DNA of 64,000 nt from Aspidapion aeneum (taxonomy: Eukaryota; Arthropoda; Insecta; Coleoptera; Brentidae), in the NCBI GenBank assembly GCA_963576565.1, contig OY755044.1, forward strand, positions 46,209,134 through 46,273,133, read 5' to 3'. Shown piece by piece: positions 54,980-64,000 of the stretch (positions are counted from its first letter, which is position 1; the number at the start of each line of letters is the position of its first letter). The notes beneath the pieces are model-generated. The model worked only from the letters and a program-made list of their open reading frames with translations, was not told the origin of the DNA and made no database searches. A program made the position numbers and the translations under genes.

Positions 54980-55340
54980 GAATATTACGTATATGAGCTA
55001 GAGAAGGTATTAGTTTCGACGAAAACATTTTTTTTTGTGATAACGCCGAAAATGTGTTATTTTGGTGTATTTTTACCTATCTTAGCCATATCGTCGTGAC
55101 GTCTGTCTGTGTTTGTGTGTAAATTATTTCTGTCCGTAACACGATAGCTCCTAAACCGCTAAACCGATTTACACAAAATTTTCAGCTAAAATAGTCTTCG
55201 TCACTCTAACCAGCTGGTTAGATTTTGGTAAACATCTATAAATGCTAATGATAGTTTTTTGACAATTAAATATTTAAAAAAATGCCAGCTTTTTAACGGG
55301 GCATCGTATCAATATGCGGTTTTCAAAATATAATTTGTGT
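54980..55340 (+). repeat. Dispersed repeat R2, copy 2
   Basis: The longest copy, with GACGTCTGTCTGTG, CCGTAACACGATAGCTCC, AAACCGCTAAACCGATTT and GGGGCATCGTATCAATATG. Non-coding, family unclassified. Confidence 0.65.
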
Positions 55341-58055
55341 AAAAATTCGTAAGAGCTTCAGTTTCTGAGATTTTTGCAAAAAACTTTTTTCAAGGCTAGT
55401 TTATCATGGCTTCACTTGAAGTATCAGATCCTTTATGGATCCACTTATCTAAAAATAAAACCAAATAGTTTTATTGTGCAATTTTTTGTTTACCCTTCCA
55501 AACCTCAAAAACTATTTTTTTTATTAGTTTTTTAAATTAGGTAGCTATTCAGTGACCTACCTGGAAAATAGTTTTACACTTGAACTTATTCTTTCGCTTT
55601 TGAGAAAGCCGTCTTTAATTAGGCATGTGCAAAAATGGGTACGTCATTTTTTCGAATTAATTAAAGTAAAATAAAAATAATAAAATAAAGCTTCTCTAAC
55701 ACCCAGAACAAATAGGTCTTTTGAATGGCTGTACGCGTTTTTTTTAATGCAACAAGTATCCTACTACAATGTTTAAAAATTATACCTATGAACCGAACCA
55801 AAAAACAATTGAAATTCGACATTGGATAAAATATCTTCCAAATATTTTTGTAATAACTAAAAATAATATCAGAAAAGAAACGTAAAATTCAATTTTAAAG
55901 CAATATTATTCACCCAACATGAACTATTTCTTCAATTTTACTATATTTTAGTTAGTTTGAGAATGTATTACATCCGTTTATATTTTAATTCAGAATTAAC
56001 ATTCATTATAAATGTTAAAGGGATGCAAGTGACTGTGTGCAAACTAAACAAAAATTTTTAAAAAATGTTTGGGTTGACAGCGTTTTCAAAAGGTTTGTAG
56101 TCAGCAAAAATTAAAAAATATGCTTGAAATTAAAATTTTGTGCAATTCGCAACACAAAAAGCAAATCTTCCGAAATTTATTTTAAACTTCTGAACCCCCC
56201 CGAAATTTTTTCCTGGTTAAGGCGCTGAATGTATCCAGGACGTCGAACTTCTGTATTAAGTCGCTTATATTTTTAATGGTGCCTGGACCTTTACTCAAAT
56301 AGGCTAAAATGGGCTATTTAATAAGGCAGGCGTAAATCTACGAAAGGGGAAAAAAGGAGAAATTTCAAATTATATGTAGTTTTGACACACAAAATACACT
56401 TCCTGCTTACTATGCAAAAAAGTTTTTATATATAGTATCCGCCCCTGAATAAGGTCTTATAATAGTGTGGGTTGTAAACATAAATAGGTATTAAACAAGT
56501 TTCCAATATTTTTTTTGGTTTAAGATTTATGGTTTTAACATTAACAATTATTATTATTGATAATTAACAATATTTCTTAATGCATAATAGGCTGGTACAT
56601 CAAAGGTATTATTAAATTATTAATTGTTTTTATGACACACCTAATAACATAAATCACACCATAAGTATGTTCTTCTGACATTTTGCAAAACAACCGATTT
56701 TGTATGTACCTACTAAGTGCTAAAAAATATATGACAACAATTTCTTTCTTTTGCAAAAAGCCTAGGATACCTACCTAAATAAAATTTGGCATCAACATCA
56801 ACACTTATATAAAAGGGAAAACATTTTAATGAAATAAAAATGAATATTTCAAATGATTTAAAAATCTTACAAAATTGGCTTCAAACCAACAAATTAACAA
56901 CCATCCATTTTAAAAAATCATTTTATCTGAGGGCATGGCAGTGCCTCGCCAAGTTCGCGCTGCCGCACCATATTTTCTCCAAACATTTCAGCCCATAATG
57001 ACTTATCTAAAACTCTACTTCAGAATGAGTTACGAATCTCAAACTTTGCACAGTGGTAGACCTTCATAAGGCTAACAACCTCTCCAAGTTCCATGGACTT
57101 CCAGTAATAAAAAAGTTACAAAATTTAAAAAACGTTGAAAATGCCAATCACTTATGTATAGATCATTTAACTACTAGTGTACTTTCAGACAAGCTACAAA
57201 GCTGAAATTTGGCACAGTATTAGAAATTATGTCCAAATCCCCGGAAAAAATCAAAAAACCTCAAAATTCTAATTTACTTCCCACCCCTATAAATGTAAAA
57301 TTATATAAAAGTAATATTGCCCACTTCCAGAAACGCTAGAGAGCTGAGCTTTGAAAGGCTGATAGGAACTATGATAAAACCATGGGAAAAATTAAACAAT
57401 CTCAAAATTTTAAGGCATTGCGAAAGTTTTAAACAATCTTCCGCATATTTTATTACTTTAAAAATTAAATGTTATCCAATTCGTTTAGAAAAGAAGTAAA
57501 ATCATAATAAAAACATTTTCTCATCATAATAAAGCCAAGTTCTGCAACACAAATTGGAAAATGAAAGTATATTTCTAAACATGGCTATTATGGCTGCAAA
57601 TGACTGAATTCACTGATTGAGTGATTGAATATAAAGAAGTTTGGCTGTAATAGCAAAGTATAAAAAACGGTAAAATGTCAACAATGTCAAATAGCAATAA
57701 TCGTCGGCCGTTTTGCACGACCAAAAACTATCTATTACTTTTGCGCATATCTGATAAAATGAAGTCATATTACAGAGTCTCTAACTCTCCACCACCAGCT
57801 AATAAAATTACTATCCAGTAGATCAACATTTTCTGTTTCATCTAAACAAGGCTCCAATCAGTTAACCAAACATAATATAAATCCGGATGTATCGAATAGC
57901 TTGTTCTATTAGCGGACATTATCCTGCAAAACTTTATTTACCATATAGTTCCTTTTAACAGCGTAAATACCCAAAAATGTTCAGTCCTGCATATTATTCC
58001 TTTTCAACATAATATGAGTTTATAATCGTAATAGAAGTAGTATCTATCAATCTAT
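55341..58055. other. No supported gene
   Basis: AT-rich DNA with only short frames. 57,030-57,400 has recurring phrases such as GCTGAAATTTGGCACAG and TTTGCACAGTGG, suggesting a diverged dispersed repeat. Confidence 0.4.
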
Positions 58056-58059
58056 CCTA

Positions 58060-58215
58060 TTTAGCCTTCTTCGATCCATCTTTGGATATAGACCTCCCCC
58101 AATATCTTCCACTCTTCTCTGTCTGTCGCCGTGTTCATCCATCTAGTCCCGCATGTTTCTTCCGCTCATCTCATTTGGGGTCTTCCGCTACTTCTTTTAT
58201 TTTCTCAAGTTTTCC
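58060..58215 (-). pseudogene. 3' end of a LINE ORF2
   Basis: The minus strand reads W-M-N-T-A-T-D-R-E-E-W and L-G-E-V-Y-I-Q-R-W-I, the C-terminal tail common in insect LINE polyproteins, with G-R-P-Q-M-R upstream. Only this tail is present. It differs from the RTE-like family at 34-35.8 kb. Confidence 0.65.
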
Positions 58216-59345
58216 AGTTTACAATACATTTGTTCTATCGATCGTCTTTCTGTTTGATATTATGACCGGCAAATTTTCATTTTAATTTTGCTAGTTCTCC
58301 TTTGACAGCCCTTACTTTTTAAATACCAAATTGCAAACAATGCAAGTACGTAAAACCATAAACAACAAGTGAAATTAAAGAAAGAAAAACCAGAAAAAAA
58401 TTGTCCAGGTCTTGGATCCATAGGTAAGTACAGGAAAGATAGATTGGTTATACACTTTCGTTTTAAGGTACTGAGGATATTTTTTTAATTTTTAATATGT
58501 ACTTTACGGAATGCTACCCAGATCAATCTTACTTTCAGCTGTTCTGTTTTCTCTTTTTAGTTTAATAATTTTTTCCAGGTATATATAATAATTCCTCTAC
58601 ATTTTCTATTTTTTCTTGGTTTAGTTTAGTACATAATCAAGCCTTTATTTTAAGTTGCTGTATCCAGCTCTTCCACCATTTTTATCTGTTCTTCTTTGTT
58701 ATCTGTGGTTTAATAATTATTGTCCGCCTACTTTGATGCTTATTTCTTTCCAATCTAAGTTTTTAAATATTTAACTGTATACAATGGATTTTTGAACAAA
58801 AATACTTTTTTGAAAAAGCGATCCTGCCAGGGTTGGGGAGGTGGTTCCCTTTCGTAAAATGTTCGGGCGAGTCTTATGTCTATCCATACCAAGTGTGTTG
58901 CTTCTATCATTAAAAGCAATATCGGACCCCGTAGGGCCTGAACTACTAGTGCTGTAAGATTTAAATCACCCTTCTTATATATTGTTTAATAAATTGTCAA
59001 TTTTCATTTGTAGACTTTAACTTTTTTACTATTTTATAGGAGAGCGTTCAAATTTTTTTATTATTGTCACATAGCAATTTTGACAGCTGTTTACTTGGAA
59101 TTTGGTTACGCCCCTTCGTGGATTTGTAGAACGACTTTTTTATGTATGTTAGTGGACTTATCTAAAAATCACATTTTTGTGGGTTACGCTACTTCGTGGT
59201 TTTGGCGACGAGGTGTGTTACAGGAACGTAATATGAAATGTTTTTAATATAATTGTGTTTACTTTTAATTATGACACTGTCTTTGGTACTTTTTTCTACC
59301 ATTACCTTATGTTACCAATATAGTCACGGCATTGGAAGGCTAAAA
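58216..59345. other. No supported gene
   Basis: Two related phrases, GGTTACGCCCCTTCGTGG (59,103) and GGTTACGCTACTTCGTGG (about 59,182), lie about 80 bp apart. Otherwise AT-rich without features. Confidence 0.4.
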
Positions 59346-60077
59346 CCAGGTAGCAAGGAGTCATCAAATGACGTCTTTTTTTCGTCGAAAAGTGGTCATT
59401 TGGATGACCAGCAGGTCATCTATCAAAAAATGTTGTCTTTAAGGCGTCAGTTACTTGACGTTTTTTTCGTAGTGTAGATTTTGACGTCTGAAAAACGTCA
59501 TATATTGGTCACTACCCACACTGCACACTTTGTCCAAGGGACATACACTCATACTTACATAGATGGTGCCCCAGTCAGTACTTGACCGGATTTATACGGA
59601 ATGTGGGGGTACGTATGTAAAATAAATTAAATATTAAATCAAGACAAACTTCGAGGCTTCTTTCGCTTCAAGGTGGAGATGTGTAAGTCTAGGTCTAGGT
59701 CTATTTTGATCTGTACTTCACAGACGAACACCGCTGTACCTGTTCCAGTACTGCCAGGTCTAAGTCACAGAAGAGTCACCTTCTGTGTCTAAGTTTCCAT
59801 CAGTGTTCTCAACTGCAGGGAATATTTCATATATTCAGACGAATTTAAAAAAGTCATAAATAGGTTTGTGTCTGTGTATGTTTCCGATGTTCTGATTTGG
59901 TCCCAAATACGTCATATTGCTGACGTATTTAAAACGTTTAAAAATGACGTCATTTTGGGTGTGTCTTTTGAACGTCATTTAAAGGTTATTTACACGTCAG
60001 ATTAGAGACGTCAATGATCATTAAAAAAATTTTTAAACCTGTTTTTTACGTTTAAAAAACGTGACCTTGCTACCTGG
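59346..60077. mobile_element. TIR element with many ACGTCA motifs
   Basis: Inverted ends CCAGGTAGCAAGG (13 bp exact) bound 732 bp. More than ten GACGTC/ACGTCA words occur inside, clustered near both ends (59,370-59,500 and 59,905-60,020), including palindromic TGACGTCA. No transposase frame and no clear target duplication. Confidence 0.65.
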
Positions 60078-60623
60078 GAAATATGCCCAAGCAGCAAGCA
60101 TAAAAAAATACGTCTCCGCTGTGTACTGTCACAAGCCTAGATTGGTTTGTCTCTATAGTTTCCAACACTTCCAACAAACGCAGTGGTAGATGTATTTTTG
60201 TGCACATTATCCTGCTAAATTAAGGATCTCTGGCAGCCCGTAAACGTCGGGTTTTAATCAAAAAGTTAGCGCTTGCCAATAAGTAGGAAAATTGCCAATG
60301 GTGTTTGGAAATTTTATTGGTGTTTGTCGAACATGATCCGTAAAATAGCCCGTCAGATTTATTATGGGCAACCTTGTTAAAATAGTTTCACTGACAGATT
60401 TAGCTATTAAACCATTTATATCATTAGGACCTTGCAAAAAACTGGTGAAAATTATATTCATGCATTTGGCTGCAATACGCACAATTAAAAATACAAACAA
60501 CTAAAGTACATTTCATAATTTTTGAGATTTATCAGCTGTTCATCATCAGCGAAAAAAACCTTGTCTCAAAAATTATGAAATACAGTATAGATTCGGCAGC
60601 TTGGAGACATTTGACTGATGTCT
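60078..60623. other. No gene; short inverted repeat
   Basis: TTCATAATTTTTGAGA (about 60,513) and TCTCAAAAATTATGAA (about 60,574) form a stem of about 16 bp around 45 bp. Confidence 0.45.
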
Positions 60624-60897
60624 GGGTGTCTATCCTGGGTCACAAGCTTTGACAAGAAATTACTTGTCTCGACCAATGGCATAGTCGCGCGCTCTTCAGA
60701 GTGAGTGAATTTTACGCGTTTGAAGTGAAATCTGCCTGCCCCGGTACCGACTGAACGATCCTCGGCCGGATCGTAGGAGAAGCTTGCGCAATGGAGGTCT
60801 TTTCGCATAGCATGGCTCGGAGCCAATTTAAAGCTTGCTATTGGTCAAAGCGTGTGATGTGGATGGTCACATCGTTCAAGACCCAGAATAGATACCC
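60624..60897. mobile_element. MITE-like element with 18-bp TIRs
   Basis: GGGTGTCTATCCTGGGTC faces GACCCAGAATAGATACCC. The interior has internally inverted words (GACCAATGGCA and GCTATTGGTC). No coding frame supported. Confidence 0.6.
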
Positions 60898-61069
60898 TGG
60901 TGTAAAACACCGGGAAAGGTACTTTTTCCTACGAGCGTGCTAGAAGTTGTACTTTTCGGTACTTGTGCGGTAAAGTTATTTTTCCGCACGGATACAGTAA
61001 AGCCACTTCCGTCGCATGCATAAAGAAATAAAAATGCGGTAAAGTTACTTTTCCGCACTGATTTTTACC

Positions 61070-61245
61070 TTCCTAGCGCGCGTAGCAATAGCTAAAGATG
61101 GTATTACTTTCGACGAAAAAAAAATCGAGATAACGCCAAAAATGTGTTATTTGGGTGTATTTGGAGCTATCTTGACCTGACGTTTGTCTGTGTGTGTGTG
61201 TCTGGCCGTAACACGATAGCTCCTAAACCGCTAAACATTTGATTT
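61070..61245 (+). repeat. Dispersed repeat R2, copy 3
   Basis: Contains TTACTTTCGACGAAAA, AAAATGTGTTATTTGGGTGT, TTTGTCTGTGTGTG and CCGTAACACGATAGCTCC in the same order as copy 2. Confidence 0.65.
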
Positions 61246-61598
61246 TGGACATCCCTCAGTATAAATAACAAAAAAACGGCAAAAACACAAGTTTTAAAAT
61301 TGTATTTTAGCATAATAACCAATTTATTGTTACTTTTATTTTGAAAAAAAAGTAGGCTTTTAATGACGTATGTGAAAAGCTAAATTATTTGTCAAAAATG
61401 TTGTCGTATTTCTTTTCCTCAAAATATCTTGTAAACTAACCAAGATATAAAGGTTGTTGAAATTACGTTTTTTTTAATCCCCTGTATAATTAAAACTACT
61501 AAACACCTTTTAAGAGCTTAAAATAAACGCACAGTAAGGTGAAATCCGCAACTAGTTAGTAAAGCAGATAATATATCTACAGAATTGAAAACTAAGTA

Positions 61599-61944
61599 CA
61601 GTACAATCCCGATTATCCGAATCGCGATTTTCCGAAATCCGGTTTATCCCAAACAAACTATAATCCCGATTAACTGAAAAAATTCGCATTATACGAAACG
61701 CGTCTAGGAATCATTTATACTGCTAGGTGGTTCCCTTTGGGGTTTCACGGCAATACGACGGTCTAAAATGCGAATTGTTTTAGTTAGCCGACAGAGTGTT
61801 AAAAATGTTTTTAAGTCGATCTATGATCTAATGATATGCGCATCCTAAACTCCTATTTTTCAAAAAAAAAATCGGATTAACCGAAATTTCGATTATCCGA
61901 AAACACTTTGGTCCACATTATTTCGGATAATCGGAACTGTACTG
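61599..61944. mobile_element. Pogo/Tigger-type MITE
   Basis: Ends CAGTACAATCCCGATTATCC and, reversed, CAGTACAGTTCCGATTATCC, flanked by TA on both sides. Internal GATTATCCGAAA/GATTAACCGAAA words repeat. 346 bp, non-coding. Confidence 0.88.
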
Positions 61945-61989
61945 TATAAGTTTATAATGTTCTCTTTGCGAAAATTATTCTTAACTTAG

Positions 61990-62040
61990 GAGAGGTGATC
62001 CGTGCCAATACCACGGATCAAGGTGATCCGTGCCAATACT
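61990..62040. repeat. GGTGATCCGTGCCAATAC direct repeats
   Basis: AGGTGATCCGTGCCAATAC occurs twice (61,993 and 62,020) with an inverted CACGGATCA between them. Confidence 0.6.
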
Positions 62041-62124
62041 GTCGCAACAAGTTCCCAACTTATGAGACCGGCCTCGCAAGGTGGGACGTTTGAATTTTTT
62101 TCTAATAAAAGTAAAAATATTGGT

Positions 62125-62590
62125 ACCAAAGTGCTGGTTAACAGTGAACGTGGACAAGACAGAGTACTTATGTATTGGAAACGAATTAAGTGAGAACTAG
62201 ACAATGGACAAACAATATCTCCATGCCATAAGTATGCATACTTGGGTGCTACATTTGACAGGAACATACTGTAAAGAACTGGATAAAAACATAGTAAAAG
62301 CAAAAAAGATTATTAATGGATGTCTTAACAATATTTTATCGACCAGAAAGATAAAAGAATGTAACATTTAACATATTATATATATGAAACAATGGTGAAA
62401 AGTACGCTGTTGTATGGAATAGAGACTAGTTGCGTAACAAATATGTAAACAAAAATGGAAAGTGTCGAAATGGATGCATTAAGAAGATCAATGAGCATAT
62501 TTACAAGAAAAAGTCCTGACAGAAGATGATTATCAGGATCGAACGAGGTGGAGAATAGGCGCCGGAAACCGACATAGTAGTAGTAAAATA
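62125..62590 (+). pseudogene. LINE RT C-terminal fragment (RTE-like)
   Basis: Matches the last third of the 34.4-35.8 kb copy: AACAGTGAACGTGGACAAGA, ACAATGGTGAAAAG, then the end GGATCGAACGAGGTGGAGAA and a (TAG)n tail (ATAGTAGTAGTA). Stops in all frames. Confidence 0.78.
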
Positions 62591-63048
62591 TTCGTAACAT
62601 AAGTTGTGTCACTTGGTCCAACAAGAACAAAATATGATTATGACATCCAATCTAATATTCATAAATATTATATTTGTAATAAACTCTTTCGTTGTAGGTT
62701 ACCCTCCCCTATGTAAGTCGGTGTTCTGGGCTTTCTATACCACTGGCTGCATTGCTATTATCCATTTTTATAGGATTTTAATTACATTTTTAGGTACCTA
62801 TCTATGAAAAAGTCTGTCATGCGATGTCCCAACAAAAAGTCAATTAATCTCTTAATTGTCTAAATAGTGTTTGTGATCGTTTCATAATTGATACGAAAAT
62901 AATAAGTAGGCGCTGAAAGAATTGAAAGTGTTAGGAGTTGATTTAAAGCCGCTCTATAATTTTCGTGTGCGATTACGTTTCTTTCAATGCGTGACTTTAT
63001 TTGGTTGGAATAGGGATATTAAGTTCCCAAATAAAACGTACAGGGTGA

Positions 63049-63899
63049 CAGTGGCGGCTCGCCCAATGACGTAGGTGAAACTTTACTTCACCTCTTTCTT
63101 CCAGACTTAACATAATAATCTAAGAATCTAAGACAAGAAAAAAAAATAAAATCAGAGCCGCATCAGCAAAACTTAACGGCGTTCTCCGCCGCGGATTCTG
63201 TACTGTCAAATTCTATAGCGACATCGTCCTCTTTCTATATGTTGCAATTAGTGGGCAATAAAACATATCGCTATGGATTCCTACAGTGCAGATAATGCGG
63301 GCTCAGCGTACTGAGTAGCATTGTTGAAGCGATTTTTGTTTTTCGCTCGCCTAGGTCTATGACAACGTCATGCGTACATTATTGAAATAGTGTCCGGTTA
63401 CAGTAGAGAACGGCTCTGTTAGGTCGCCTGGGTTTCTTGGTAATTTGTGTGTTCTGATTCGGTTTTCATTTTAACTATTTTGCATAATTTTCCCTCTGTA
63501 CGCTGCAGTGTGTATTCTACTGGAAAAACCGTTTTAGAGACGATGAAAAAAAATACTTTTTAAACTCTGAAACGCGGTCCTCTTTACTGAACGTAAATAA
63601 ATCGGCAAGGTTAAAGACAAAGTGTACATTCGATATTTTAAAGAAACATAGACGAATTGCCTCACATACAAGCAGTAAAATTTAAATTACATTGCAATTG
63701 CATCATCGTGATCCTACTACCTACCCGACTTCGCTGATTTTACTGAATTTAGGCAAGTTCTTTATAAAATAGGTATTTACATTGTTAGCATATTATCATA
63801 AACTGATATTATTATATTTTTATTTTTTATATGTGTGTATAAAAAATGAGGGTAGAGAAATCGTGTGTTACCGATTGCAAATGTCACCAGCCGCCACTG
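63049..63899. mobile_element. hAT-type element, CAGTGGCG family, 851 bp
   Basis: CAGTGGCGGCT at the left and AGCCGCCACTG at the right, flanked by CAGGGTGA and CAGGATGA (7 of 8 match). Near the left end AGGTGAAACTTTACTTCACCT forms a palindrome. No transposase frame seen. The remainder of the window (63,908-64,000) has no feature. Confidence 0.75.
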
Positions 63900-64000
63900 C
63901 AGGATGACTCGGTGTTCTAGCTTCCAGCTTTTTCTCCGTTTGATTCTAGGTACCATTCTGCAAGAATCCGGTCTTGAAGAAATTTTTCTCATCTCCATCG

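Overview
The window looks like about 64 kb of AT-rich, repeat-dense nuclear DNA from an insect. It carries Jockey-like and RTE-like LINEs, an errantivirus-type gypsy element, pogo-like and hAT-like DNA elements, a THAP exon ending in a splice donor, and long interstitial arrays built from TTAGG-type telomere units. The order cannot be fixed from this sequence; a beetle or another insect with a large genome would fit. No complete host gene, rRNA, tRNA or CRISPR was seen.

Region 1 (1-22,230) is a nested pile-up. A 5'-truncated Jockey-like LINE on the minus strand spans 2,111-21,176 and is flanked by a 10-bp duplication (AATAAGAAAG). A 15.8-kb Ty3/gypsy LTR retrotransposon (2,615-18,421, plus strand) sits inside its ORF2, flanked by a 4-bp duplication (ATGT). 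The gypsy element has 2.8-kb LTRs, a PBS-like copy inside the LTR end, a 5.2-kb T-rich leader, two gag reading frames, a gag-pro overlap with a GGGAAAC slippery site followed by a hairpin, and RT-RNaseH-integrase. A family of hairpin-ended repeats (copies at 1.1-1.85 kb, 21.2 kb and 36 kb) lies around it.

Region 2 (22.1-31.7 kb) is a nearly identical tandem duplication, A-satellite-B / A'-satellite'-C-B'. Its main component is a (TTAGGTTGGG)n array of about 0.6 kb in one copy and 1.35 kb in the other. Segment C was apparently deleted from copy 1. Three foldback-like elements with minisatellite inverted ends lie in or beside it.

Region 3 (32-38 kb) holds the only host-like coding signals: a possible first exon on the plus strand (32,903-33,030) and a THAP zinc-finger exon on the minus strand (33,556-33,738), facing each other across a (TA)n tract. 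Decayed LINE copies follow.

Region 4 (38.0-44.5 kb) is an errantivirus-like endogenous gypsy element on the minus strand. It has 235-bp LTRs, a tRNA-Ser-type PBS and CGCG duplications, and it sits inside a LINE fragment. Its gag is open, its RNase H and most of its integrase are deleted, and its env is broken. Four tandem 30-bp repeats lie in its 5' untranslated region.

Region 5 (44.5-64 kb) is intergenic DNA filled with non-autonomous elements: a pogo-like transposon relic, a pogo-type MITE, at least five hAT-type MITEs with 7-8-bp duplications, several long-TIR hairpins, LINE tails and a dispersed repeat that contains GTCTGTCTG runs. The recurring theme is transposons inserted into transposons; no host operon or pathway can be read from the window.
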